Positions 1-9,383 of a stretch of 64,000 nt of DNA are shown here, one piece after another. The position numbers and the translations under genes are program-made. The stretch spans positions 349,501-413,500 of the forward strand of contig CP060759.1 in assembly GCA_023205875.1 (NCBI GenBank). Direction: 5' to 3'. The stretch is from Chloropicon primus. Its lineage: Eukaryota > Chlorophyta > Chloropicophyceae > Chloropicales > Chloropicaceae. The notes beneath the pieces are model-generated. The model saw only the letters and a list, made by a program, of their open reading frames with translations. It ran no database searches and was not told the DNA's origin. Each line of letters opens with the position of its first letter. The first letter of the stretch is position 1.

Positions 1-801
1 CAGATTTGAACTAGGGAGAGTCCAGTCTAGACGAGCAAAAGAAAGGAAAAAAAACCCGAAAACCGGTCGGTCGTCGCCAGAAAGCAAGACACGAGAGCGT
101 CCGCACTCCGCCCGATGCCGCAATTTCAGCTTCTGTGCCCGCCTCCCCGGTCACGCTCGCGCGAACCCCATCCCTCCCTATTGGTCTCGAAGGGTCTTTT
201 TTTGATTCCCTCGAGGAGGGGGAACGGAACGGAACGGAAGAACGAAAGCGAACCGGGTCGTCCAAAAAAAAAAAAAAACCCGAACAAAAGCAGAGCGAAG
301 TCCTCGTCCAATTCCTCAATGCCCCTCACTCCTCCTCCTCGTCTTCGTCTTCGTCGTCGTCGTCGTCGTCGGTTTGTTTCCTATTGCTTTCTCGTTCTCT
401 GCCCTCGAGCTCAAATCTCATCTGTCGTTTTCTCTCTGCTACACCGCGAGAGAGTAGAAATCGCACTCAAACCCCACGTGATTATTAACCTTGTTACACC
501 AAAATGAAGACTGGTTACACTGATCGGGGACGACCCTTTGAGAGGTGGAGAAAAGAGCAAAAAGGATAAGAAGGATAAGACGACGGCAACCTTTGGGTTT
601 GGGTTTGGGTTTGAGTGAGTGGTCGGTCGAGAAGAGGTGCGAGGGAGAGAGGGAGGGAGAGAGGGTCTCGTGCGTGAGGCGTTTGCTTTTTCGTTCCGCC
701 ACCTTCTTTTTTTTCATCCTTCTTCTTCTTCTTCTTCCTTTTTCCATCTTGCTCTGCTTTGCTCTGCTCTGTGGTGAAGAGGTGAGGGTGAGGTGGGATA
801 G
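1..801. other. Gene-free 5' flank of the ORANGE gene
   Basis: I see no convincing gene here. Reading frames on both strands are low in complexity and match no family I know. The stretch holds an A run near 265-280, a CTC/TCG-type trinucleotide tract near 326-375, three to four TTTGGG units at about 592-614, and TTC-rich and CTT-rich tracts at 708-745. The downstream part is probably the promoter and 5' UTR of the gene starting at 802. Confidence 0.5.
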
Positions 802-1776
802 ATGAAGGGGAGGGACGGGGTGGTGGCGAGGGCGAGAGTGTCCGCGTCTCCGTCGGCTTCGTCGGCTTCGTCGGCTTCGTCGTCGTCGTCGCACTCGTCG
901 TGGAAATGCTGCAGGAGGCTGGCTCGGGGAAGGAGGTCTTGCTCGTCCTTTGCTAGGGGGGCGAGGGCTTTGGGGGGTTCCGGGGAGGAATCCTCCTCCT
1001 CCTCCTCTTCCTCCTCCTCCTCCTCGTCGTCGTTCGAAAACGGGAGCATCCTGCCTGGATCCCTGCTCGACGGCACGTCGCTGCCGGAGAACTTCAGCAT
1101 TATCGAGAGCTCGGAGAGCATGAAGGACTTTGGGCTGCTGGACATGAAGGCCCTGGCGGACAACATCAAGGCCAGGCGGAACACCATCTTCCTCCTGATG
1201 GAGGAGGTGCGGCGGCTCAGGATTCAGCTGCGCCTGAAGGAGGGGGAGGACGAAGGGGCGGCGGCGTCCGCGGAGCAGGACGACGAGCCGTACAGCTCGG
1301 CGATCCCCTTCCTGCCCCCCGTTGGGACGGACACGCTCAAGTACTACTACTGGGTCTACGGCTTCGGGGTGGCGGGGCTGGTGATCTTCGGGGGGCTCAT
1401 CGCGCCGGCCCTCGAGGTCAGGCTCGGCATCGGGGGGCTGTCGTACCTCGAGTTCATCCAGTCCGTGGGCCTGCCGAGGCAGCTCGCCCTGGTCGACCCC
1501 ATCGTGGCCTCCTTCGTCGGCGGGGCCGTGGGCGTGCTTTCCGCCCTTCTCGTCGTCGAGGTGAACAACGTCACGGAGAAGGAGAAGGACAAGTGCTTCT
1601 ACTGCGAGGGGAGCGGGTACCTGGCCTGCGGCCAGTGCGGCGGGACGGGAAAGATCGAGGGGGGCCAGATCTGCCCCACCTGCAGCGGGACGAGGAAGGT
1701 GATGTGCACCACGTGCCTGTGCACGGGAAGGCTCATGGCCACGGAGCACGACCCGAGGATAGACCCGTTCGTGTGA
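802..1776 (+). CDS. OR: ORANGE (OR) protein, plastid holdase with DnaJ-type zinc finger
   Basis: The predicted protein has 324 residues. OR proteins are plastid membrane chaperones that stabilise phytoene synthase and promote carotenoid accumulation (family knowledge). The first 80 residues are rich in Ser and Arg with a long Ser run, as expected of a transit peptide. Two hydrophobic segments lie near residues 181-205 and 232-253. A Cys-rich domain with four CxxC units (CFYC, CGQC, CPTC, CTTC) fills residues 265-309. The tail TEHDPRIDPFV matches the conserved OR C-terminus, which makes the assignment firm. No intron is needed. The first ATG of the open frame is used, but the true start within the low-complexity leader is uncertain. 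The gene ends 102 bp from the convergent HCF101 gene. Confidence 0.92.
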   Translation: MKGRDGVVARARVSASPSASSASSASSSSSHSSWKCCRRLARGRRSCSSFARGARALGGSGEESSSSSSSSSSSSSSFENGSILPGSLLDGTSLPENFSIIESSESMKDFGLLDMKALADNIKARRNTIFLLMEEVRRLRIQLRLKEGEDEGAAASAEQDDEPYSSAIPFLPPVGTDTLKYYYWVYGFGVAGLVIFGGLIAPALEVRLGIGGLSYLEFIQSVGLPRQLALVDPIVASFVGGAVGVLSALLVVEVNNVTEKEKDKCFYCEGSGYLACGQCGGTGKIEGGQICPTCSGTRKVMCTTCLCTGRLMATEHDPRIDPFV

Positions 1777-1878
1777 ATCCGCGCGAGCGCAAGAGGACGT
1801 TCTCATGTATGACACTTTGTGAAACAAAACAGCAGACAACACCAAGTTCACGCTTCTTCTTCTTCTTCTTCTTCCGCT

Positions 1879-3231
1879 TCACTGGATTCTCTCCATCACC
1901 CTGAGCTGGTCGTACGTCGCGATCTGGTTGAAGCCGTCGCTCCAGTTGATCTGCACCGCGTAGTTCCCGAGGGGCTTGATCTCCAGGGGGAAGATGTGGG
2001 GGCTGAACTCCTGGTTGATCGGCTCGCCAGTCAGCTGGTCGATGAACTTCGCCGACTGGTCGTTCTTCCTCACCACCAGGGGCTCGATCTCAAAGCTGTC
2101 CCACCTCCCCTCCCCCCCCTCGCTCCCCTCCTCGAACAGCGAGACGTGCATCTCGTGCATGTTCGGGTCGTACTTCACCTTGTGCTTCCTCTTCGTGCCC
2201 ATTTTCGTGACTTCCTTGATGACGGAGGCCCCGAGCTCCTGCATGGAGCCGGCCACGTCCGAAAGGGGGTCGCTGACCACGCAGGGCACCCCCTCGTCCG
2301 ACCCGCTCGAGACTTCCTCCTTGATTGGCATTCGGACGAGGTGAGGGATGGCGAACTCGCCCTGGATCTGCTCGCCAGAACCCTTGCCGAAAGGAAAGTA
2401 GCGCTTGCCGTCGTCCCCGTCGAAGTAGCTCATGTTCTCCACGACGCTCACGCAAGGCACGTCCAACCGGGCGAACATTCGGATCCCCTTGGCCACGTCG
2501 GCGTAAGCAAGCTTGTGCGGAGTCGTGACGACGACCGCGCACGCGATCGGGACGGCCTGCCCGATCGTCAGGTGAATGTCACCCGTCCCCGGGGGCATGT
2601 CGATGAGGAGGTAGTCCAGGTCCCCCCAGTTCGTCGTCGTCAGGAGCTGGTTCACGAGGCCACCTGCCATGGGGCCCCTCATGATCGCGCTGCCCTCCGT
2701 GGTGAACCCAAAGCTGACGAGCTTGACGTTCTCGTACTCGACGGGAGCTATCTCCTTGGTCTCCGGGTCCATCACTAGCTTGGACTTGCCGTAATCGGGC
2801 GAAACCATGATCGGAAGAGACGGACCGTACACGTCCGCGTCGAAGATCCCGACCTTGGCGCCCATCTGACTCAACGTGTACGCGAGGTTCACGCAAGTGG
2901 TGCTCTTGCCCACGCCACCCTTGCACGAGGCCACAGCTATCATGTGCTTTACGCCCCTCAACCCTTTCGGGAGCTCGGCGCCCTCCGCCTCCTCCTGCCC
3001 CCCTTGCGGCGTCACCTCCACCTCCCCCGTGCTGCAAGCCGTCGCCACTCGCGTCTCGTGACAGAGCCTCCTCCCCCCCTTGCGAAGCCTCCTTCTCCAT
3101 CCCCATCCGGCACCACACCAAGCATCTTGGCTTCCACAACGTCGCGAGGTCGTCGCCCTCTGGCAAGCGGTCCTTCCGGCGAGCCGACCCGCTCGTCCTC
3201 CCGCCCTCAAGCACTCCAATGGAGCGGACAT
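1879..3231 (-). CDS. HCF101: HCF101-like plastid Fe-S scaffold P-loop ATPase (Mrp/NBP35 family)
   Basis: The predicted protein has 450 residues. HCF101 builds and delivers [4Fe-4S] clusters in plastids, notably to photosystem I. The deviant Walker A motif CKGGVGKST lies near residues 103-111, followed by GIFDADVYGPS and the IDMPPGTGD switch motif. The C-terminus carries the DUF971-like domain typical of HCF101, containing GNYAVQINWSDGF. The start at MSAPLECL opens an Arg-rich leader of about 85 residues that looks like a transit peptide; an upstream ATG at 3309 in the same frame is less plausible. Land-plant HCF101 has an N-terminal FSCA (DUF59/MIP18) domain before the P-loop. None is visible here, in this frame or upstream on this strand. 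Confidence 0.9.
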   Translation of the reverse strand: MSAPLECLRAGGRAGRLAGRTACQRATTSRRCGSQDAWCGAGWGWRRRLRKGGRRLCHETRVATACSTGEVEVTPQGGQEEAEGAELPKGLRGVKHMIAVASCKGGVGKSTTCVNLAYTLSQMGAKVGIFDADVYGPSLPIMVSPDYGKSKLVMDPETKEIAPVEYENVKLVSFGFTTEGSAIMRGPMAGGLVNQLLTTTNWGDLDYLLIDMPPGTGDIHLTIGQAVPIACAVVVTTPHKLAYADVAKGIRMFARLDVPCVSVVENMSYFDGDDGKRYFPFGKGSGEQIQGEFAIPHLVRMPIKEEVSSGSDEGVPCVVSDPLSDVAGSMQELGASVIKEVTKMGTKRKHKVKYDPNMHEMHVSLFEEGSEGGEGRWDSFEIEPLVVRKNDQSAKFIDQLTGEPINQEFSPHIFPLEIKPLGNYAVQINWSDGFNQIATYDQLRVMERIQ

Positions 3232-3541
3232 CCCGACGCACGAACCTCGAACGCACAACCGCTTCCTCTCTCTCTCTGAGTTATCCAGATCTCCGGCTGT
3301 GCAGACCAATCAATCGGGCAGCAGGAGATGGCGATGGAAGGGAGAAGAGGAGGAAGCACAGGAGGTGTGGAGACAATGGCACGGAAAGGGATTGTTCGTT
3401 TGACTTTATTGTAGGGGAGGGGACGTGCTGTGCTGTTGGAAAAACGCTCGACAGAGCTTGGAGCAATGTGAACCAAGGATGATTAGTTATCCACACGGTG
3501 ATGGGTGGGGGAGACTTTGGTGTGTGTTCTGGCTCGCGCTC
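3232..3541. other. Spacer between HCF101 and NUS1
   Basis: This 310 bp stretch separates the 5' end of HCF101 from the 3' end of NUS1, both on the minus strand. Short frames in it resemble no known protein. It probably holds the HCF101 promoter and the NUS1 3' UTR. Confidence 0.4.
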
Positions 3542-4372
3542 TCAAGTCCCGAATCTTTGTTTTGTGTCGAAGTATTTCTCGAGAACCCGGTTCAGCTGGC
3601 CGACCAGGGCGCTCTCCTCGAGGCCCAAGGGAATTTTGTAGATCTCGGCGCACCTCGTGTGCCACGGGAAGAAGCCCGAAAGGCTGAACGCCTCCCCCCT
3701 CGGAGAAAAGCAGAGGATGAGGTCAGGGGGCTTCCCGAGAGCGCCTGTACTTGCTGCGGAAGACGCGCAGACCTCCTTCACCGGGTGGCTCTCCACGAAC
3801 GATTCGAGGTGGCGGCCCTCCGCCCTCTCCCCGTTTCCCAACGTCCCCAGGCTCTTCACCGCTCCGCTGACACAGGACTCCCAGTCCTGCTCGCAGAGCA
3901 GCTTCACCGTGCAGCACAGGGAAGGACCCGCAGGCGCGTCCGCTCCCGCATCTCCCTCCCCCCCCGGCGCCTCCCGGTCTCCTTGACCGAACAGCCCCTT
4001 CCGAAGCTCGCGCTCGCCCCACTGCGACTTGAGCACCCCTTGCCCGTCATATATCAGGACGGTCCCGACTCCCCGCTCGTTCAAATACCTCGTCGTCCGA
4101 CACACCGCCGGCACGGCCTTCTCCCAGGTCAGTCCCCTCTCGTCGGTGCCCCCTGCCCCCCCCCTCGACGACGGTGCCGTGGATCCCACCACCAGCCCCA
4201 CCACCCTCAGATCCTTCGGTTTCGATCCCTTGTGGCCCCTCCCCTCCGAGGACGCCGCCCAGTACGTCGAGCAGATCTCTCCCGCCGAGTCCGTGGCCGT
4301 CCTCGCGGTCAGCATCACCCACACCACCATCCTCAGAGCAAGCCTCCCCGCCCATGCTGCGGCCTTCTCCAT
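3542..4372 (-). CDS. NUS1: NUS1/NgBR-type subunit of cis-prenyltransferase (dehydrodolichyl diphosphate synthase)
   Basis: The predicted protein has 276 residues. NUS1 is the non-catalytic ER subunit that pairs with a catalytic cis-prenyltransferase to make dolichol, the lipid carrier for N-glycosylation. A hydrophobic stretch with Met and Val residues near residues 10-28 can anchor it in the membrane. The C-terminal block with SLSGFFPWHTRCAEIY is a clear match to the GFLPWxxRLTEI segment of human NgBR. The protein ends QRFGT, so the RxG motif needed for complex activity is present at residues 273-275. I chose the ATG at 4372 because the upstream extension of the frame is low-complexity and overlaps the divergent promoter. 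The open frame itself runs back to 4855, so the start is not certain. Confidence 0.82.
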   Translation of the reverse strand: MEKAAAWAGRLALRMVVWVMLTARTATDSAGEICSTYWAASSEGRGHKGSKPKDLRVVGLVVGSTAPSSRGGAGGTDERGLTWEKAVPAVCRTTRYLNERGVGTVLIYDGQGVLKSQWGERELRKGLFGQGDREAPGGEGDAGADAPAGPSLCCTVKLLCEQDWESCVSGAVKSLGTLGNGERAEGRHLESFVESHPVKEVCASSAASTGALGKPPDLILCFSPRGEAFSLSGFFPWHTRCAEIYKIPLGLEESALVGQLNRVLEKYFDTKQRFGT

Positions 4373-4746
4373 CCCTCCTCGACCCCTTCCCTCTCCTCTC
4401 CTCCTCTTCTCCTCTTCGCAACGCAACGCAACGCACCAGCGAGCGAGCGAGCGAGCGAGCGAACGAATGAATGAAGCTCTTGCTGCCTCTCGCGCGAGGG
4501 CCTCCTCGCGACAGGTGGCCGTCGCCTGGTGCCTCGCGTCCTCCTCCTCCTCGCCTCGGCGCTCAGTCTCGAGTGGTCGCGATGGCGGAGGGGAGGGAGG
4601 GAAGCGAGCGAGAGGGGCGGAGAGAAGGGGCGAAGGGAGGGAGGGGGAGGTGACAGGCGGAAGCGTCGCGTCTTTCTCTTTCGAACGGGTCGTCGGTCGA
4701 CCGAAACGATGCCGTGGTGAGAAAGAAATTGAGTCAAAAGAACTGA
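4373..4746. promoter_or_regulatory. Divergent promoter between NUS1 and the J-domain gene
   Basis: This 374 bp stretch lies between two genes read outward. It has a (GCGA)n tract grading into (ATGA)n at about 4438-4472 and purine-rich segments. No clear TATA box was seen. It presumably serves both genes. Confidence 0.4.
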
Positions 4747-5924
4747 ATGGGATCGGAGGAAGGGGAGAGGAGGAGGAGGAGGAAGCACGGGAGGCGGCGG
4801 CACAAGTCAGGAGGGTCAGGTCACAGACACAAGAGGCGCAGGTCGGATGGCGCAAGGGAACGACACGAGTCTCGTTCTCGCTCTCGTTCTCGTTCTCGTT
4901 CTCCGTTGTTGGGAGACGACGACGGGCCGACCACGAGCCAAGCCGAAGTCCTGGGAAGCTTGAGGGAAGAGGTGAGGGATCTGGTGTGGGGCATTGTGGA
5001 AGACCATCCGGAGATGAGTTCCGATTTTGGGATCATTGTGGCGCACTTCCAGAAGGGCAAGAGAATCGATATCAACAGCATGCCCGACAAGGCACTCAAG
5101 TCGAAACTGGGTGGTCTGTTCGAGGTTCTCGTGAAGCACGGAGTCTTGTCGTGTGACAAGGGCGAGAGGTTCTCCGGGGGTTCTGCGGTTTCAAGCCTAT
5201 CTCTGGTGCTGGAATTGGTCGGGGAGAGGCCGAAGAAGCAGGAGAAGCCGCCGATTGGTCCGACCATGCCTCCCTCAGCCGCGGCGGGTCCTCGGCCCCC
5301 CATAGGTCCGGCGTTGCCACCGAGCAGGAAGCCAGACGTCGGGATAGAGGACTTGCTTGACGAGGAGGACGACTTTGTGGGGCCCGTGCAGGTGACGCAG
5401 GGCGGAGCACCACTGAGGAGCGCTGGGGAGGAGATCGAGAGGATCCTGTCTTGCGCCGCCGCGGATTCCTTCCAGGTTCTCGGAGTGGATCCGGACGCCA
5501 CCACAAAGCAAGTCGTGAAGAGATACCTCAAGCTGTCCCTGTTGATTCATCCGGATAAATGCAGGTACGTGCGCTCGGCGCTTCCCTCGCCGTCGTTTTG
5601 TCGCCGACTCCTCACATGTTTCTTTTTCGTCCCCCTTGTTCTCGTTCTAGACTCGCCAACGCGGCCAAGGCTTTCACTGTCCTGAACAAGGCCAAGTCGG
5701 ACCAGCTTGACCCCTCGAAGAAGGACGACGCCCTGCTCTGGGAGATGGCCGTTGCGGAGGCAAAGCGAAGGCAGGAAAGCGAGGACTGGAAGTCCATTCG
5801 GACGACGGGGAGCGTCCAGAAGGCCAAAGGACCCCTTCAGAGAGAAGAGTGGCTGACCAACAAGGACCTCCCCCAGTCGTCGTACGTTCCGCAGCAAAAG
5901 AACGTGACGAGGTTCACGCGATGA
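4747..5924 (+). CDS. J-domain protein with RS-like N-terminus and GPALPP motif, likely splicing-associated
   Basis: Two exons, 4747-5564 and 5651-5924, give 363 residues. The intron starts gtacgt and ends ttctag, and splicing keeps the J domain in frame: HPDK from exon 1 continues as CRLANAAKAF across the junction. The N-terminus is Arg-, Lys- and Ser-rich with SR dipeptides, like nuclear speckle proteins. The middle has two Pro-rich IGP motifs (PPIGPTMPP and PPIGPALPP), then a J domain with the HPD tripeptide that activates Hsp70. The C-terminus has REEWLTNKDLP. Plants have nuclear J-proteins of this layout. The link to splicing is inferred from the RS and GPALPP parts only. Confidence 0.82.
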
Positions 5925-6475
5925 GAAAAATAAAAAGGTAAGCTCCCGGCGGGTGGGATAGGCCACGTGCTTGCGAGTGGGACACTTGTGTCTCCTATTG
6001 GGATGGATCTCTCTCTTTGGTCCAACAAACGGGTTTTCTGCGAGGTTTTCTCGCAGGTTCTGTTTCCCAACCTCAAGGTCCCTACAAACGACAGAGCATA
6101 TCATAGTTCAATTGGTCTTGCTTTTTATTTAGGAAGCGCTTCACTACCAATTGTCTCCATTCATGCTGACACACACACAACAGCATCACCGAAACACGTT
6201 TTGCTGACACGTCCCAGTTCTCTATTGTTCTTGGCGCAAGGCAGAATGTAGCACAACACATAGAGCGCTTTGTAACGATTATGTTTTTTATATCTTGTAA
6301 AGAGAGGGAACCAGCATGTCATGTCTCAGTCTCTCCTCATCCCCTCCCACCCGGGCTCCTTTTTTCCCCCTCCCTCCCTTGAGCGTTACGGAGCGGAGCG
6401 GAGAGACGAGGGAGGGAGAACCAGAACCGGGCGAGCGACAAGAGAAAGGGGGGGGAGAGAGAAGGCACGACAACG
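5925..6475. other. Intergenic stretch upstream of the stress-protein gene
   Basis: This 551 bp stretch separates two genes on the plus strand. It is less GC-rich than its surroundings in the middle and returns to purine-rich sequence just before 6476. I see no coding or RNA feature. It probably holds the J-domain gene 3' UTR and the promoter of the next gene. Confidence 0.4.
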
Positions 6476-7432
6476 ATGATGCCGCGTGACTTGGTCTCGA
6501 GGACGTCGACGCACGGAAGCCGACTCGGTCTCGCAGACATAAAGGAAGATGCGGAATCCGGAAACCGCGTGGTTTGTTTCGCGGTAGGGGGCAGCCAGAA
6601 CTTAGAAAGAGTTATTGACCAGGCGTGGGCGTGGGCCAAAACTAGCTTCGTCCACACGAGCGACGAGATTCACCTCGTTCACGTGCAGGGCCTCGTTGCG
6701 GGCCTCGTTGGTAACACTGGCAATCCCGCTGCCCTCCAGGCAACGCCCCTGGCCCGGAACTGGATCCCGAAACGGATACTGAACGACTTGGACCGGTACA
6801 AAGCTCATAAGCTCGTTCACCTCCATCACGATGGTGCAATCGCTGGAGCTCTCTGCGATTACGCTGAGCGCGTAGGGGCAGAAGCCATCGTGATTGGCTC
6901 CAGGGATCTCACCGCCTACCATCGCATTCTACTTGGGAGCGTCTCAAAAGCGATTCTTTCGCGTGCAGGCTGCGCCGTCGCCGTCGTCAGGCTAGGTCCC
7001 CAGCCAACTCCACGGCAGACCATTCGCCCTCGCCACGTCGTGATCGCACTGAATGACGACGAGGCATCCTCGTCCGTGATTGAAGCTGCCAAGTGCTGCT
7101 TGCTCTTCGATGATATCATAACTCTTCTGTCCATCACCACTTCCGCGGCGGAACGAGGGAAGCGCAGGAGCTTTCTGACGCAACATATGATCGGCATGCA
7201 GAAGGACTTCCAAAAGTGTCAAGTGAAAGTCTTCGCAAGCGCAGAGAACAACACGAGCAAAACCCTCGTCGACGTGATCAACGGCGCAACGCCCAAAATC
7301 AGCCTGGTCATCTGCGGTAGCCGGAGGTCGCTGGCAAAGCAATGGCTGGGCCTAGGTCTCGGATCCGTCTCTGAGTTCCTCGTCGACCACGTCGAAGCTT
7401 GTGGTGTCCTTGTTGTAAAAAAGGGTATGTGA
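6476..7432 (+). CDS. Tandem universal stress protein (UspA superfamily)
   Basis: The predicted protein has 318 residues (317 if the second ATG at 6479 is used). It holds two UspA-like alpha/beta domains. The first, residues 28-180, ends with IVIGSRDLTAY followed by LGSVSKAILSRAGCAVAVVR, the ATP-binding loop pattern of the family. The second, residues 190-318, ends with VICGSRRS then GSVSEFLVDH and GVLVVKKG, a more divergent copy of the same pattern. Members bind ATP or AMP and act in stress responses, but a specific role cannot be read from sequence. No targeting signal is evident. Confidence 0.82.
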   Translation: MMPRDLVSRTSTHGSRLGLADIKEDAESGNRVVCFAVGGSQNLERVIDQAWAWAKTSFVHTSDEIHLVHVQGLVAGLVGNTGNPAALQATPLARNWIPKRILNDLDRYKAHKLVHLHHDGAIAGALCDYAERVGAEAIVIGSRDLTAYHRILLGSVSKAILSRAGCAVAVVRLGPQPTPRQTIRPRHVVIALNDDEASSSVIEAAKCCLLFDDIITLLSITTSAAERGKRRSFLTQHMIGMQKDFQKCQVKVFASAENNTSKTLVDVINGATPKISLVICGSRRSLAKQWLGLGLGSVSEFLVDHVEACGVLVVKKGM

Positions 7433-7457
7433 TTGCACGAATAAATACGAAATGGTT

Positions 7458-9383
7458 TTATTCAGGGTGAAATTTGCTTGCCTGCCTTAGGAGATCTTCC
7501 ATACCTCCCATTCCCCCCATTCCTCCTCCCATTCCCCCCATACCTCCTCCCATTCCCCCCATACCTCCTCCCATTCCCCCCATACCTCCTCCCATTCCCC
7601 CCATACCTCCTCCCATGCCTCCTCCCATACCTCCCATACCTCCCATCATCCCCGCCATGCCCGGTGGCATATCGCCCCCCATCCCTCCGCCTCCCATCAT
7701 GCCTCCTGGTCCTTTCCTCGTCCGCTGGAACTGATAGAAACCAACGCAAAACACGACTAGGAGGATCAAAGGTTGACTCATCATCTTCATCTCCACCTTT
7801 GGCGGAGCCTGGACCGGAAGCTCAGACTGATAAAACCCCAGGACCTCTTTCCCCAAGCCGACTGCCACAATTCCACTTTTCCCGATGCTTTCCAAGTAGA
7901 CGGGAGTCTCCCCCTCCCCCTCTGCATTGCCCATGACCCCGACTTGCCTCGCCAACCCAAAGCTATCTCCGAAGAGTATCTCCCTAGGAGGGCGCCTCGC
8001 GGGCCCCGTGGTGTTGAAGACCCCAACGCCGTGAGGGATCCCTATAAAGAGGTAGTTCTTAATGCTCCTCATTGTCATCTCAGAGAAGTGGGTTGGGAGC
8101 CCCAAGGGCCTGTGAGTCTTCATGACGCACCGGACGGTGTGCTTGTTGCTGTTGATGTGCAGAGTGAGAATACCACCAGTCTCCGTGACGAGGTAGGCCT
8201 TGCTGTTTGCCCCCACGTCGAACGAGGTGGCGTAAAACCTGGTTTCGGGAGAAAGGTCTTCGCATTCGATGGGCTCCGTCCTCTTGATGTCTCTCAAGTT
8301 CAGCATTCTGAGCCCGCCAGAAGTGACCAAAGTCACCGTTTGCTGGAGCCCGGGGCGCACTCCCACGATACGCTCGGTCAGCTGCTCCCTGTAGACGAGG
8401 GTCCCGTTCTCGTGGATGACAAAGAGCTCGTCCATTCGGTTGGACGCGACGTAAAATTGCTTGTGGCCGATCTTGAAGCTCTCGAGGTGCGTGATGCTTG
8501 TGTCCCGGCTTGCTTTGGGATCCTTCCGCTCGATCTTGTCGTCGCCCTCCGGTTTGGTGTCTTCTCTCACCAGCGGCTCGTCAGAGTACCGCAGAATCCT
8601 CGTCGGAGCCTCCTTCAACCTGATTTCCACTTGCTCGTCCGGGTAGTAGGTGGACTTCGTGAGCTTCTCGGTGAAGTGATACGAGTAGAGGTCCCCGTTC
8701 GCGTGGCCCACCAGGAGCTTGGACTCATTCCTTCGCACGGAAAACGCCACGGAGGCCGTCACTTGGGAGAAGTGGTCCTTGTACCCCAAGTCATCGGCGC
8801 ACACCTCCTCCCCAGCCGCGCTCGTGACCGAGAGCTTCTGCTCCAGAAGGATCTCGCCGTTCACGGGGTGGAACACCTGCAAGTTGCCGGACTTGGTCGT
8901 CACGGCAAAGTACCCCGCACGCTTCCCAGGTACGCCGCAGACGTTCGTGATGTCCCCCTTGGTCATCACTGCGGCGTTCAGGTGCATGTAATCCGCCCAC
9001 TTCTTCTGTCCGGACGCCAGGACGTGGGCCAGGCGCCCCCTGTTCGAGTGGCTGAGCGCCTGCAGAGGCTGGGACACGTCCGGGTCCTCCTCCTGGCCAA
9101 CCTTCTCCGCCACAACGACCTTGTCCGCTGACTTCTTGCCCGACCCGAACCACCAGCCCCTAGCCTTCTCCCGCCCCTCCCCCGCCCTCCTCTTCGCTTG
9201 GGCCTCGAGCTCAAACACGCGCTTCTCGAGGAAACCTATTCGCTCCAGGAGCAGTCCCGCGTCGTTGGTGTCCCTGTCGCCCAGAGGCTGCTCCGCCTGA
9301 GTCGCCCCGTGCGCGGACAACCCGCAAAGGAGCGCCAGGACACCAACCACCGCCACGTGTACACGCCACCCTCCCACCACCAT
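7458..9383 (-). CDS. Type I secretory-pathway membrane protein, propeller-like lumenal domain and Gly/Met-repeat tail
   Basis: The predicted protein has 641 residues. The start MVVGGWRVHV opens a signal peptide ending near AHGATQ. A short coiled coil follows. A long region with repeated beta-rich motifs such as LQVFHPVNGEILLEQ and DELFVIHENGTLVYREQ resembles a PQQ- or WD-like propeller. One transmembrane segment (PLILLVVFCVGFYQF) precedes a cytosolic tail made mostly of GGMGGGM repeats, encoded by a 21-bp tandem repeat at about 7505-7650. I recognise a conserved plant/algal membrane-protein type but cannot name a characterised member. An ER location is inferred from the signal peptide and topology. 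The gene is divergent to BOP1. Confidence 0.75.
   Translation of the reverse strand: MVVGGWRVHVAVVGVLALLCGLSAHGATQAEQPLGDRDTNDAGLLLERIGFLEKRVFELEAQAKRRAGEGREKARGWWFGSGKKSADKVVVAEKVGQEEDPDVSQPLQALSHSNRGRLAHVLASGQKKWADYMHLNAAVMTKGDITNVCGVPGKRAGYFAVTTKSGNLQVFHPVNGEILLEQKLSVTSAAGEEVCADDLGYKDHFSQVTASVAFSVRRNESKLLVGHANGDLYSYHFTEKLTKSTYYPDEQVEIRLKEAPTRILRYSDEPLVREDTKPEGDDKIERKDPKASRDTSITHLESFKIGHKQFYVASNRMDELFVIHENGTLVYREQLTERIVGVRPGLQQTVTLVTSGGLRMLNLRDIKRTEPIECEDLSPETRFYATSFDVGANSKAYLVTETGGILTLHINSNKHTVRCVMKTHRPLGLPTHFSEMTMRSIKNYLFIGIPHGVGVFNTTGPARRPPREILFGDSFGLARQVGVMGNAEGEGETPVYLESIGKSGIVAVGLGKEVLGFYQSELPVQAPPKVEMKMMSQPLILLVVFCVGFYQFQRTRKGPGGMMGGGGMGGDMPPGMAGMMGGMGGMGGGMGGGMGGMGGGMGGMGGGMGGMGGGMGGMGGGMGGMGGMEDLLRQASKFHPE
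7505..7650 (-). repeat. 21-bp coding minisatellite (Gly-Gly-Met repeats)
   Basis: On the plus strand the unit ccccccatacctcctcccatt is repeated about five to six times with small variations. On the coding strand it encodes GGMGGGM-type heptads in the tail of the membrane protein. The copy number is probably variable between strains. Confidence 0.85.

Noticed and set aside
1-40. A TTCAAATC-like T-arm on the minus strand at the window edge, as in a tRNA
   Set aside because: No matching D-arm or acceptor stem could be built, and the window ends too early to decide.
439-1851. A 470-codon minus-strand frame over the ORANGE gene
   Set aside because: It is antisense to a well-conserved gene and made of Arg/Pro/His-rich shadow sequence.
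7505-7650. A CRISPR-like array
   Set aside because: The units are contiguous, lack spacers and are in frame with a protein tail.
7773-9131. A 452-codon plus-strand frame over the membrane-protein gene
   Set aside because: Antisense shadow with no recognisable motif.
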